From positions 1 through 64,000 of the forward strand of contig JAFUAY010000033.1 of NCBI GenBank assembly GCA_017460515.1: a stretch of 64,000 nt of DNA, read 5' to 3'. Shown piece by piece: positions 1 through 7,578 of the stretch. Numbering within the stretch: the stretch's first letter is position 1; each line of letters starts with the position of its first letter. The translations under genes were made by a program, and so were the position numbers. This DNA comes from Prevotella sp. GTDB taxonomy: Bacteria; Bacteroidota; Bacteroidia; Bacteroidales; Bacteroidaceae. Under the pieces are notes generated by a model. The model ran no database searches, was not told where the DNA came from, and saw only the letters and a list, made by a program, of their open reading frames with translations.

Positions 1-1
1 G

Positions 2-151
2 TTCGGTTCACTCTTCGACGCTAACCAGACCATGGTTTCTAAGATCGGTGACGGCAACTCTCTCGTACAGGTTGTTGCTTGGTACGACAATGAGAACTCT
101 TACACTTCTCAGATGGTTCGCACCATTAAGTACCTCGCTGAACTCAAATAA
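2..151 (+). CDS. gap: Glyceraldehyde-3-phosphate dehydrogenase, C-terminal fragment
   Basis: The 5' end lies outside the window; 49 residues and a TAA stop remain. The tail contains WYDNENSY followed by QMVRTIKYL, the conserved C-terminal signature of type I GAPDH, whose Trp-Tyr-Asp-Asn-Glu stretch helps form the NAD and active-site region. The enzyme converts glyceraldehyde-3-phosphate to 1,3-bisphosphoglycerate in cytosolic glycolysis. Codon use is strongly biased (many GTT, TCT, CTC), as expected for a highly expressed gene. A hairpin terminator follows at 249. Family assignment is secure; which paralog it is cannot be told from the tail. Confidence 0.93.
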   Translation, partial: FGSLFDANQTMVSKIGDGNSLVQVVAWYDNENSYTSQMVRTIKYLAELK

Positions 152-248
152 GCAGCAAGAGCAAACAAAAGCTCGCTTTCAGTTTGCCGAGTCGCGTATT
201 TGAGTCGACGAAGTCAACTGAAATAAGCAATGAATGCTAAATAATTGT

Positions 249-278
249 GCCGTCCGATTTTGTCGGGCGGCATTTTTT
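249..278 (+). terminator. Intrinsic terminator of the GAPDH gene
   Basis: A 9-bp stem (GCCGTCCGA at 249-257 with TCGGGCGGC at 263-271, one G-T pair) closes a 5-nt loop and is followed by a run of six T. It also overlaps the miaA promoter: the TTTG at 259-262 in its loop has the right spacing to be the -33 element. Confidence 0.8.
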
Positions 279-289
279 GTGTATATTTG
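259..289 (+). promoter_or_regulatory. miaA promoter (TTTG / TATATTTG)
   Basis: A Bacteroidota -7 box TATATTTG lies at 282-289, with TTTG 19 bp upstream at 259-262. The ATG at 298 starts 8 nt after the box, so the transcript would be leaderless or nearly so. Confidence 0.65.
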
Positions 290-297
290 CCGACGCT

Positions 298-1233
298 ATG
301 AAACAGATGATAACGATACTTGGACCTACGGCTAGTGGAAAGACACCATTGGCGGCTGCACTGGCATTACAGATTAACGGAGAAATTCTGTCGGCAGATT
401 CTCGGCAGGTGTACCGCCGCATGGATATTGGTACGGGTAAAGACCTCGCCGACTATCGCCCTATTGTCGACGGTTCCCCCGTCGATATCCCTTTCCACCT
501 CATTGATATCTGTGAGCCAGGTACGAAGTATAATCTATTCCAGTATCAGCAGGACTTCTTTGATGCATATCAGGACATCCTTCATCGCGGCAAACAGCCT
601 ATTCTCTGTGGAGGTACAGGACTGTATATCGAGGCTGTACTGAAAGGCTATCATCTGTCGCCCGTTCCACAGAACCAAGATCTTCGTGACCGTTTGGAAG
701 GAAAATCGCTGGAAGAACTGACAGCAATGCTTGAACAATTGAAGAAGGAGAATGGGAGCGTGATGCATAATAAAACTGATGTGGACTCCTGTCAGCGGGC
801 TATCCGAGCCATTGAGATCGAGACTTATAACAAGGAGCACCCGATGCCCCTGCGCGAACTGCCTGCTATCAATTCGCTCATCATTGGTGTGAACATCGAC
901 CGCGAATTGCGCCGAGAGAAGATAACCCGTCGCCTGAAAGCCCGACTGGATGAGGGAATGGTTGACGAGGTGCGGGCATTGCTGGCTGAAGGAATTCCTG
1001 CAGAAGATCTTATCTACTACGGCTTGGAATATAAGTATCTGACGGAATATGTTATCGGACATTTGACCTACGAAGAGATGTTCCGCCAACTTGAGATAGC
1101 TATCCATCAGTTTGCCAAGCGACAGATGACGTGGTTCAGGGGTATGGAGCGTCGTGGCTTCACCATCCATTGGATTGATGCTACGCTGCCTATGGAGGAG
1201 AAAGTGGATCAGATAAGGACGCTTATGAAATAG
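298..1233 (+). CDS. miaA: tRNA dimethylallyltransferase (MiaA)
   Basis: 311 residues. The enzyme transfers a dimethylallyl group to N6 of A37 in tRNAs that read UNN codons, in the cytosol. The P-loop GPTASGKT is at residues 8-15, followed by the MiaA signature DSRQVYRRMDIGTGK and a C-terminal AKRQMTWFR that matches the conserved RQ.TWFR stretch. The reading frame stays open back to a GTG at 247, but that extension would translate the upstream terminator, and the -7 box at 282-289 places the start of transcription near 298, so ATG 298 is chosen. The P-loop ends in Thr rather than the more usual Ser. A terminator follows at 1257, and the gene converges on the tRNA-Thr/SRP RNA pair. Confidence 0.95.
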   Translation: MKQMITILGPTASGKTPLAAALALQINGEILSADSRQVYRRMDIGTGKDLADYRPIVDGSPVDIPFHLIDICEPGTKYNLFQYQQDFFDAYQDILHRGKQPILCGGTGLYIEAVLKGYHLSPVPQNQDLRDRLEGKSLEELTAMLEQLKKENGSVMHNKTDVDSCQRAIRAIEIETYNKEHPMPLRELPAINSLIIGVNIDRELRREKITRRLKARLDEGMVDEVRALLAEGIPAEDLIYYGLEYKYLTEYVIGHLTYEEMFRQLEIAIHQFAKRQMTWFRGMERRGFTIHWIDATLPMEEKVDQIRTLMK

Positions 1234-1256
1234 AGAGGGAAGTAATAAAAAGAATA

Positions 1257-1290
1257 AAGGTAGCCACGATTGTGACTACCTTCTTCTTTT
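1257..1290. terminator. Bidirectional terminator between miaA and tRNA-Thr
   Basis: AAGGTAG (1257-1263) pairs with CTACCTT (1276-1282), with three further pairs past one mismatch. T-rich tracts follow on both strands, so it can end miaA from the left and the tRNA transcript from the right. Confidence 0.7.
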
Positions 1291-1294
1291 GTAG

Positions 1295-1368
1295 AGCCTC
1301 TTGTCGGATTCGAACCAACGACCCCGAGATTACAAATCACGTGCTCTGGCCAACTGAGCTAAAGAGGC
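1295..1368 (-). tRNA. tRNA-Thr (anticodon TGT)
   Basis: A 74-nt cloverleaf on the minus strand. The acceptor stem is GCCTCTT/AAGAGGC with discriminator T, the D arm is GCTC..GAGC, the T arm contains GTTCGAATC, and the anticodon loop TTTGTAA carries anticodon TGT (reads ACA). The anticodon stem has one T-T mismatch. CCA is not encoded. It lies 4 bp downstream of the SRP RNA and is probably cut from the same transcript. Confidence 0.93.
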
Positions 1369-1372
1369 GGGT

Positions 1373-1468
1373 GGGCAAGCGGTCTGCATCGCGCCGCTAC
1401 AACCAAGTACCTTTGCTACGTTCCCGTCCTGGAGGATTCCGAGGGAGCTGGCCGTACAGGACTTGCCC
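1373..1468 (-). ncRNA. ffs: Signal recognition particle RNA, small bacterial type
   Basis: On the minus strand GGGCAAG at the 5' end pairs with CTTGCCC at the 3' end to close one long hairpin of about 96 nt. The apical part holds CCAGGACGGGAACG then TAGCAAAGG, matching the conserved SRP domain IV (asymmetric loop AGCA opposite CAGG, GGAA-type tetraloop region) bound by Ffh. The RNA scaffolds SRP for co-translational targeting of membrane proteins. It is inferred from motif and fold, not from a covariance search. An open frame running through it is not coding. Confidence 0.85.
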
Positions 1469-1498
1469 ATTTCTTCGCTTCCTTTCCGAAAGCGGATG

Positions 1499-1506
1499 CA
1501 AAGGTA
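1499..1506 (-). promoter_or_regulatory. Promoter -7 box of the SRP RNA/tRNA-Thr unit
   Basis: TACCTTTG on the minus strand, 30 nt before the mature SRP RNA end. The intervening leader can form a small CGCTT/AAGCG hairpin and is presumably removed by processing. Confidence 0.6.
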
Positions 1507-1623
1507 GTAAAAAGTTGGCAGTTAGTAGGCAGAGTGGGAAGGTAATTTTCTGTATTTAACATTTTTTGTGCGGCAGCCTACAAAAAACTACCGATGTCGC
1601 CCGATAAACTCCTAACTTTTTCG

Positions 1624-1631
1624 TACTTTTG
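1624..1631 (+). promoter_or_regulatory. Promoter -7 box of the DUF4199 operon
   Basis: TACTTTTG, 28 nt before the TTG start at 1660. It rules out the ATG at 1594 as the start because that would lie upstream of the transcript. Confidence 0.6.
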
Positions 1632-1659
1632 CAGCGTCAAACGTAAAGAGCAGTCAATA

Positions 1660-2199
1660 TTGACACCACAAGAATATATACAACTGAAAGCCTTCGCCCG
1701 TGTTGACGGGGCGTTGACGGCTTTGCTATGGGTAGTGGCATTCGCTTTCTACATAGCAGGACTGACACAGCCGGAATGGTTGCTGGCATCCATCATCCTG
1801 ATGGTGGCCTCACCTTTTTATATTGCCCGACGCCTGCGTCTGTTTCGTGATGAAGCGCTGGGCGGCGTGATCTCGTTTTCGCGCAGTTGGGGTTATGTTG
1901 TGCTGGTGTTCTTCTACGGCAGTCTGCTGCTGGCATTGGCTGAATATGCTTATTTTGCTTTCCTTGACAGAGGGTTCCTGATGCAGACCCTTCAACAGTT
2001 GTTGGGCAGTGCCGAGACACAGCAGGCGCTGGCTCAGTATGGAATGAAAGAAACGGTAGCCGATAATATGGCGATGCTCCAAAGCATGCGTCCCATTGAC
2101 TTGGCAGTGAATATGCTGACAACCAACCTGATGCTGGGCATCATCATGGGATTGCCCATCGCCTTTCTGATGAAAAGGAGTGTGGCGAGGGTGAAGTAA
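1660..2199 (+). CDS. DUF4199-like membrane protein
   Basis: 179 residues from a TTG start. The N-terminus MTPQEYIQLKAFARVDG followed by a hydrophobic segment resembles Bacteroidota DUF4199 proteins, which have no known function. Four membrane segments are visible, roughly at residues 17-35, 41-57, 80-105 and 150-170, with a soluble loop between the last two. The frame is open from ATG 1594, but the -7 box at 1624-1631 makes that start unlikely; no ATG lies between box and domain. Next is a glycosyltransferase 60 bp downstream on the same strand, a neighbour often seen with this family, suggesting a shared cell-envelope role. Confidence 0.7.
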   Translation: MTPQEYIQLKAFARVDGALTALLWVVAFAFYIAGLTQPEWLLASIILMVASPFYIARRLRLFRDEALGGVISFSRSWGYVVLVFFYGSLLLALAEYAYFAFLDRGFLMQTLQQLLGSAETQQALAQYGMKETVADNMAMLQSMRPIDLAVNMLTTNLMLGIIMGLPIAFLMKRSVARVK

Positions 2200-2259
2200 A
2201 GAAAGCGCAGTTGTCAGAGGCTTTTGTTGATTGAAAATACAAAGAAACGCAATACGATA

Positions 2260-3213
2260 ATGGATATATCAGTAATAGTACCTCTTTATAATGAAGAGGA
2301 GTCGATAGGAGAACTCTATAAGTGGATAGAGCGCGTGATGGACGAACATCACTTCAGCTATGAAGTCATCTTCATCAGTGATGGTTCGACAGACCGTTCG
2401 TGGCCCATCATCTGTGAACTGAAGCAACAGTCGGAACATGTTCATGGCATCAAGTTCCGTCGGAACTACGGAAAGAGCCCGGCTCTTTACTGTGGTTTTG
2501 CTCAGGCACAGGGCGATGTGGTGATTACGATGGATGCCGACCTGCAGGATTCACCCGATGAGATTCCTGAACTCTATCGTATGATTAAGGAAGACGGCTA
2601 TGATCTGGTGAGCGGTTACAAGCAGAAACGCTACGATCCGCTGTCGAAGACGCTGCCTACAAAGCTCTTCAATGCTACGGCACGTAAGGTGAGCGGCATC
2701 AAGAACCTGCACGACTTCAATTGCGGACTGAAGGCCTATCGTCGTGATGTGGTGAAGAATATCGAGGTGTATGGCGAGATGCACCGCTATATTCCCTATC
2801 TGGCAAAGAATGCTGGCTTCGACAAAATTGGCGAGAAGGTGGTTCAGCATCAGGCCCGCAAGTATGGCGAGTCGAAGTTCATGGGCTGGAACCGTTTCGT
2901 CAACGGCTATTTGGATCTGTTGACGCTGTGGTTCCTGAGCACCTTCGGTAAGAAGCCGATGCATGTGTTTGGCTTCCTTGGCTCAATGGTGTTTTTCATC
3001 GGCTTTATTGCTGCCTTTATTATTGGTGCCGATAAGTTGTGGTGTCTGGCTAATGGCATCCCGCAGCGACTAGTGACCGATTCACCTTATTTCTATATAG
3101 CCCTGACGATGATGATGATTGGTACGCAACTGTTCCTGACGGGATTCATTGGCGACCTGATCAGCCGTTCATCGCAGAACCGTAACGACTACCAGGTAGA
3201 GGAAAAGATATGA
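2260..3213 (+). CDS. Family 2 glycosyltransferase, polyprenyl-phosphate sugar synthase type
   Basis: 317 residues. The N-terminal GT2 fold shows SVIVPLYNEEESI, SDGSTD and the metal-binding DADLQDSPDEIP at about residue 90, the pattern of dolichyl-phosphate-mannose synthase and GtrB-like enzymes that move a sugar from a nucleotide to a lipid carrier on the cytoplasmic face. Two C-terminal membrane helices (about 230-255 and 280-305) anchor it, as in the GtrB/YfdH group. ATG 2260 is preferred over the upstream TTG at 2224 because it begins directly with the fold. Its stop overlaps the next start by 4 nt (ATGA), so the two are translationally coupled. Substrate not determinable. Confidence 0.85.
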   Translation: MDISVIVPLYNEEESIGELYKWIERVMDEHHFSYEVIFISDGSTDRSWPIICELKQQSEHVHGIKFRRNYGKSPALYCGFAQAQGDVVITMDADLQDSPDEIPELYRMIKEDGYDLVSGYKQKRYDPLSKTLPTKLFNATARKVSGIKNLHDFNCGLKAYRRDVVKNIEVYGEMHRYIPYLAKNAGFDKIGEKVVQHQARKYGESKFMGWNRFVNGYLDLLTLWFLSTFGKKPMHVFGFLGSMVFFIGFIAAFIIGADKLWCLANGIPQRLVTDSPYFYIALTMMMIGTQLFLTGFIGDLISRSSQNRNDYQVEEKI

Positions 3214-3668
3214 AGCACCTCGTTACAGCCGTATTGCTGCTATTGCTCACCGCAGCCTGTTCATCGATAGAATGTCCGGTGCAGAACACCGTGGCATGCT
3301 ACTATCAGGTGAACGACACGCTGAAGGATACGCTGACCATCTTCTCACATCGGAAGAATGGTAGTGATACGATATTGCTGAACCAGAGTCAGAATCCAAC
3401 ATCTTTCAAGCTGCCGCTGAGCTATCAGAATGGGGTCGATACGTTGCTCTTTACCACAAAGAGACTGGCAGTAACGGATACTGTCTGGCTGTATAAGAAC
3501 GATATGCCGCACTTCGAGTCGGTAGACTGTGGCGTGGCTTATTTCCATGAGATTAAGGATGTCAAGTATACCCGCAAGGGCATTGACAGCATCATCATCC
3601 AAAAAACGTTCATAGATTATGACCTTACGAACCCTCATCTCCGCATCTATTTCAAGAGTCGCGATTAG
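3210..3668 (+). CDS. DUF6452-like lipoprotein
   Basis: 152 residues. A signal peptide ends in a lipobox-like LTAAC with Cys at residue 17, so the mature protein is probably a lipid-anchored envelope protein. The beta-rich mature part with paired cysteines (ECPVQNTVACYY, SVDCGVAY) resembles the DUF6452 family; the name is from memory and no function is known. It starts inside the stop of the glycosyltransferase gene and its own end overlaps the next gene by 50 nt, marking a tightly coupled operon. Confidence 0.65.
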   Translation: MKHLVTAVLLLLLTAACSSIECPVQNTVACYYQVNDTLKDTLTIFSHRKNGSDTILLNQSQNPTSFKLPLSYQNGVDTLLFTTKRLAVTDTVWLYKNDMPHFESVDCGVAYFHEIKDVKYTRKGIDSIIIQKTFIDYDLTNPHLRIYFKSRD

Positions 3669-4311
3669 TCTGCTGCTCTTGACTGCCTGTAGCCTGGAGG
3701 CTGGAGCACAGCGGTTCCTGAAGCTTGAGAAAGATTCAATACCGCTGTTCAGAGGATTTGCCGTGTCATTCGACCTGGCAGGCTTCGCCCAGTTGCAGTT
3801 AGGTGACTATGGACAGTATGAGGGAGCCTTGCGTCTGAACCTGCATGACCAGTATTTCCCCATCGTTGAACTCGGAATAGGCAGGGCCAATCATGATGAT
3901 GACGAGGTGACGGGCATTACGTACAAGACGACTGCACCTTATTTCCGTATCGGTGCTGATGTGAACATCATGAACAACAAGCATACGGGTAATCGCGTCT
4001 TCGTGGGATTACGATACGGCTTCACCAGCTATAAGGTGGATGTCAGCCATCCTGTGTTTGATGATCCGGTGTGGAAATGGGACAGCACATTCGAACTGAC
4101 TGACCAGCATTGCAATCAACAGTGGGCGGAAGTGGTTTTCGGACTCGACGGAAAACTCTTCGGACCTCTGCATTTAGGATGGAGCGGACGATACAAGTTC
4201 CGCATCTCAAACAATGATGCATCGCTCGGCAGTGCCTGGTATGTACCGGGTTATGGCATCCAGGACTCATCAGTCCTTGGCTATACGTTCTACATAGCCA
4301 TTGATATATGA
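3619..4311 (+). CDS. DUF6048-like outer-membrane beta-barrel protein
   Basis: 230 residues. An N-terminal hydrophobic stretch (AISLLLLTACSLEAGA) is a signal peptide; the rest alternates in the way of outer-membrane strands and ends in an aromatic-rich GYTFYIAIDI. It resembles the Bacteroidota DUF6048 family, which regularly follows DUF6452. The two genes overlap by 50 nt. The pair is likely an envelope module of unknown role; a porin-like barrel is inferred from strand pattern only. Confidence 0.65.
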   Translation: MTLRTLISASISRVAISLLLLTACSLEAGAQRFLKLEKDSIPLFRGFAVSFDLAGFAQLQLGDYGQYEGALRLNLHDQYFPIVELGIGRANHDDDEVTGITYKTTAPYFRIGADVNIMNNKHTGNRVFVGLRYGFTSYKVDVSHPVFDDPVWKWDSTFELTDQHCNQQWAEVVFGLDGKLFGPLHLGWSGRYKFRISNNDASLGSAWYVPGYGIQDSSVLGYTFYIAIDI

Positions 4312-4361
4312 CGGCTAATCCAAAATGATATAACTGATAACGCTACAAAAAGACCTAAATA

Positions 4362-5420
4362 ATGACAGACAATACTAACCCAATGACAACAGAAGCCCGT
4401 AGGCGTAAGCGACTATGGTGGCAGGTGCCTTTCCTTGTGTTCCTGATTCTTGGCACTATCTACATCGTGCGCCAGCAGCAGTCAATGCCTTATCAGAAGA
4501 ATCAGGGCTTCGTATTCGGCACAACATATTCAGTGACCTATCAGGGAGAGACCGACTTGCAGACGGAAATAGAAGCTGCGCTGAAACAGGTGGATGACGA
4601 ATTCTCTATGTTTAATGAGCAGTCGACCGTCAGTCGCATCAACCGTGGTGAAAAGCCTGTGCTCAGTCAGATGTTCCTTGAGGTGTATCGGCTGGCCAAG
4701 AGCGTCAATGAGGATACCGAAGGCGCCTTCGATATTACGGTGGCACCATTGGTAAACGCATGGGGCTTCGGCTTCAAGCACGAGCAGATGCCCAGTGCTG
4801 CTCAGGTAGACAGCTTGCGTAGTATCATTGGCATGAAAGATTTGTCGCTTGACGAACAGGCACATGTTCTGGCGAAGAAGGATCTGCGCATGATGCTCGA
4901 CTTCAGTGCTATTGCCAAAGGTTACGGCTCAGACTGTGTGGCAAAAGTGATGAAGAAGCATGGCATCAAGAATTTTATGGTGGAGATAGGGGGCGAGATT
5001 GTTGCACGAGGCATCAGTCCCAGTAGACTTCCGTGGCGGATAGGGGTGACCAAGCCCGTTGACGACTCACTACAGACGCAGCAGGAACTGCAGACTGTGC
5101 TGAATGTGACCGATCGTGCGATGGCTACCAGTGGCAATTATCGTAACTTCTATTATAAAGGAGGGCGCAAGTATGCCCATACTATTGATCCACATACAGG
5201 CTATCCCGTTCAGCACAGTATCCTTTCAGCCACCGTCCTAGCTGACGACTGTGCTACAGCTGATGCCTATGCCACTTCGTTTATGGTGATGGGCATCGAT
5301 AAGGCAAAGGCTGTGTTGGAGCGTCACCGTGATATGATGGCTTATTTCATCTATTCCGATGAGAAAGGCGACTTTGCCGTCTGGTATTCTCCATCATTGA
5401 AGGATAAGATAGAGAAGTAA
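4362..5420 (+). CDS. apbE: FAD:protein FMN transferase (ApbE family)
   Basis: 352 residues. The enzyme attaches FMN covalently to Thr in partner flavoproteins such as NqrB/NqrC and RnfG. A single N-terminal membrane anchor (residues 21-40) faces the catalytic domain outward. Family motifs are present: FSMFNEQSTVSRIN, SAIAKGYGSD, IGGEI, HTIDPHTGYP and a C-terminal TADAYATSFMVMG that supplies the metal-binding Asp and Thr. A second in-frame ATG at 4383 is an alternative start. The Crp/Fnr regulator begins 2 nt after its stop. Confidence 0.92.
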   Translation: MTDNTNPMTTEARRRKRLWWQVPFLVFLILGTIYIVRQQQSMPYQKNQGFVFGTTYSVTYQGETDLQTEIEAALKQVDDEFSMFNEQSTVSRINRGEKPVLSQMFLEVYRLAKSVNEDTEGAFDITVAPLVNAWGFGFKHEQMPSAAQVDSLRSIIGMKDLSLDEQAHVLAKKDLRMMLDFSAIAKGYGSDCVAKVMKKHGIKNFMVEIGGEIVARGISPSRLPWRIGVTKPVDDSLQTQQELQTVLNVTDRAMATSGNYRNFYYKGGRKYAHTIDPHTGYPVQHSILSATVLADDCATADAYATSFMVMGIDKAKAVLERHRDMMAYFIYSDEKGDFAVWYSPSLKDKIEK

Positions 5421-5422
5421 TC

Positions 5423-6100
5423 ATGAATGCCTCAACACTATCGTTTCAGGAACAACTGCATCAGTTTTCGCTCTTTCAGGGCTTTAGTAATCCCGAGATG
5501 ATGCAGCTGACGGGTAATACGCGCTTCGATTTCCTCAAGGTGGATGCGGGAAAGACGGTAGTGAAAGAGGGGGATGTATGCAACAGCCTGTATTTTCTGG
5601 TCAAGGGAACGGTGAGTGTAGACACCTATCCCGATGACCGCAGTTATCGCATGAATGAGGAGTTGGGCGCCCCCTGGCTCATCCAACCAGAGGTGATCTT
5701 CGGACTGTCACTTCGGTATACCTTTACGGTAAAAGCACTCGATGAGTGTCGTTTTATCCTGCTTTCAAAAGATGATGTGCTCAGACTGTTCGATGATATT
5801 CTCACCTTCCGGCTCAATATGCTGAATCTCTTAGCTTCATTAGGTCAGCAGCGTCAGCATAAGTTATGGCGAAGGGCGCCACAGACGCTTCGGGATCGCA
5901 TCATTCGCTTCATCACAGACCACTGCGTCTATCCGGCAGGTCCTAAGAAACTGTATATGTTGATGCAGCAGTTGGCACTGGAAGTCAATGATAGCCGACT
6001 CGATGTGAGCAAGGCTCTCAACGAGATGCAGCGCCAGGGACTCGTAGAACTGCATCGCGGCTGTATCAATATCCCGATGCTCGAATACCTGTTCCGTTAG
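5423..6100 (+). CDS. Crp/Fnr-family transcription regulator
   Basis: 225 residues. The N-terminal half is a cyclic-nucleotide-binding jellyroll (LVKGTVSVDTY, residues 15-125), followed by a dimer helix and a winged helix (VNDSRLDVSKALNEMQRQGLVEL, about residues 188-210) as in the Crp/Fnr group. No FeS-type N-terminal cysteine cluster is visible, so an Fnr oxygen sensor is unlikely; the ligand is unknown. It lies 2 nt after apbE and ends an apparent six-gene operon. The palindromic element at 6142-6176 begins 42 bp after its stop, which makes this protein a candidate, unproven, for binding it. Confidence 0.85.
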   Translation: MNASTLSFQEQLHQFSLFQGFSNPEMMQLTGNTRFDFLKVDAGKTVVKEGDVCNSLYFLVKGTVSVDTYPDDRSYRMNEELGAPWLIQPEVIFGLSLRYTFTVKALDECRFILLSKDDVLRLFDDILTFRLNMLNLLASLGQQRQHKLWRRAPQTLRDRIIRFITDHCVYPAGPKKLYMLMQQLALEVNDSRLDVSKALNEMQRQGLVELHRGCINIPMLEYLFR

Positions 6101-6141
6101 AACTTATTTCGTTATCAATTTATTCTTTATTTGTAAAGATT

Positions 6142-6176
6142 AGGGAAAACTCTACCGCGGTTTAGGGTTTTTCCCT
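6142..6176 (+). promoter_or_regulatory. 35-bp palindromic promoter element, copy 1
   Basis: Outer arms AGGGAAAA (6142-6149) and TTTTCCCT (6169-6176) are exact inverted repeats. The interior holds ACCGCGGT and GTTTAGGG. The element abuts a -33 TTTG and ends 22 bp before the -7 box at 6199. A second copy of the same length and spacing is at 58029-58063. Confidence 0.65.
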
Positions 6177-6206
6177 TTGAAGGATGTTGGAAATGCCTTA
6201 TCTTTG
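6176..6206 (+). promoter_or_regulatory. Promoter TTTG / TATCTTTG with no annotated gene
   Basis: TTTG at 6176-6179 and TATCTTTG at 6199-6206, 19 bp apart. Transcription would begin near 6213, well ahead of the separate promoter at 6425 that serves the phosphoesterase gene. Confidence 0.65.
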
Positions 6207-6212
6207 CACCGT

Positions 6213-6345
6213 GAACTAAAGCGAAAAGAGTTTCGAAATGTTTTTAAGTTCCATAGTTAGATTTGTTTTTTAGGTTATTGTTTGCTTTTAGTACATGATT
6301 GTATCGGGCATCTTCGATGTGAATCGGGGATGCCTGTTTTCATGT
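6213..6345 (+). ncRNA. Possible small RNA or regulated leader
   Basis: This stretch lies between two promoters and holds no convincing gene. Two structures are visible: CGAAA/TTTCG near its start, and a long hairpin in which ACATGA and TCATGT (about 6293-6344) enclose GGCATC/GATGCC. T-rich sequence (TGTTTT) follows the inner stem, so it could end a short RNA. Whether it is a 6S-like RNA, another sRNA or simply the distal leader of the next gene cannot be decided here. The short frame 6282-6482 in it has no recognisable product. Confidence 0.3.
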
Positions 6346-6424
6346 CAGAAAGGACTCTCCAGGCGTGTTGTTGGCGATTTGTTGACGAATTGTTGAATAA
6401 AATCAAAATTTCTTTTGCGAAATG

Positions 6425-6456
6425 TTTGTCTTTTACATCATTTTTTCTTATCTTTG
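6425..6456 (+). promoter_or_regulatory. Promoter of the secreted phosphoesterase gene
   Basis: TTTG at 6425-6428 and TATCTTTG at 6449-6456, 20 bp apart, 22 nt before the ATG at 6479. Confidence 0.7.
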
Positions 6457-6478
6457 CCCCATCAATAACTAAAATATT

Positions 6479-7519
6479 ATGAAGAAACTGTTCATTTTCA
6501 TGGCTTTGTTCCTGATGGGAGCAACTGCTGTACAAGCTCAGTATAAGGTTTATGGTGTGGGATTCTATAATTTGGAGAATCTCTTTGACACCTGTCATGA
6601 TGCTGGCAAGAATGACTATGAGTATCTGCCAGACGGTCGAAACCGCTGGAACGGCTTGAAGTATTCCCATAAGTTGAAGAACATGTCGCGTGTACTTTCA
6701 GAGTTAGGCACGAATATGCTGCCTAACGTGGGTTGTGCTATCATTGGTGTCAGCGAGGTGGAGAACAGCCGTTGTCTGGAGGACCTTGTTGCTCAGCCCT
6801 CATTGAAGTCACGTAACTACAAGTTCGTCCATATTGAAGGACCAGACAAGCGTGGCGTCGACTGTGCACTGCTTTACAATCCACAGCTTTTTACCGTTCG
6901 TAATGTGAAGCTTGTCCCGTATGTGTATAAAAAGCCGGAAGACAAAGACCGTGCTACACGTGGTTTCCTTACTGTGAGCGGAACATTGGCGGATGAGCAT
7001 GTTACCGTAGTGGTGTGCCACTGGCCCAGTCGTGGTGCTACCTCTTATTATCGTGAAGAGGCAGGTCGACAGGTACGTGTGTTGAAGGATTCACTGCTGA
7101 AGGATGACCCGAACGTGAAGCTGTTCATCATGGGAGATATGAATGATGATCCCACCGACAAGAGTATGACGCAGTGTCTGGGCTGTAAAGCTGAGATTAA
7201 GGATGTAGGCCCCAATGACCTGTATAATCCTTGGTATAATGTGTTGACGAAGAAACGCACCGGTACGTTGATGTATCAAGGCTCATGGAACCTGTTTGAT
7301 CAGATTGTCATGTCGCCCAGTTTGTTGCACAAAGAGGGTGCCAATGACTATAACACGCTGAAGTTCAGAAAGAATGAGGTGTTCCGTCGTGACTATCTCT
7401 TCCAGAAAGAAGGTAAATACAAAGGTAATACCCTGCGTACACATGCTGGTGGCGTATGGCTTGATGGCTACAGCGATCACCTGCCGACTGTTGTCTACAT
7501 AATGAAACAGGCAAAATAA
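6479..7519 (+). CDS. Secreted endonuclease/exonuclease/phosphatase-family protein
   Basis: 346 residues with a signal peptide (cleavage after AVQAQ, about residue 21). Motifs of the EEP fold are in order: NLENLFD, VSEVEN with the metal-binding Glu, HWPSR with the catalytic His, GDMNDDP with the metal-site Asp/Asn, and the C-terminal SDHLP His. Such enzymes hydrolyse phosphodiesters in nucleic acids or lipids; the substrate is not shown by sequence. Periplasmic or extracellular location is inferred. Uridine kinase follows after 59 bp and may share the transcript, which would fit nucleic-acid salvage. Confidence 0.85.
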   Translation: MKKLFIFMALFLMGATAVQAQYKVYGVGFYNLENLFDTCHDAGKNDYEYLPDGRNRWNGLKYSHKLKNMSRVLSELGTNMLPNVGCAIIGVSEVENSRCLEDLVAQPSLKSRNYKFVHIEGPDKRGVDCALLYNPQLFTVRNVKLVPYVYKKPEDKDRATRGFLTVSGTLADEHVTVVVCHWPSRGATSYYREEAGRQVRVLKDSLLKDDPNVKLFIMGDMNDDPTDKSMTQCLGCKAEIKDVGPNDLYNPWYNVLTKKRTGTLMYQGSWNLFDQIVMSPSLLHKEGANDYNTLKFRKNEVFRRDYLFQKEGKYKGNTLRTHAGGVWLDGYSDHLPTVVYIMKQAK

Positions 7520-7578
7520 GAACAAACAAGGCAAAAGCCCCATATACAACGCGAATCTTTCACTTAGAAAAAGGTATT

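Noticed and set aside
1272..1559. A 95-codon frame between miaA and DUF4199
   Set aside because: It runs through the tRNA-Thr and SRP RNA on the opposite strand.
6282..6482. A 66-codon frame ahead of the phosphoesterase
   Set aside because: It covers the promoter at 6425-6456 and overlaps the real start; no recognisable product.
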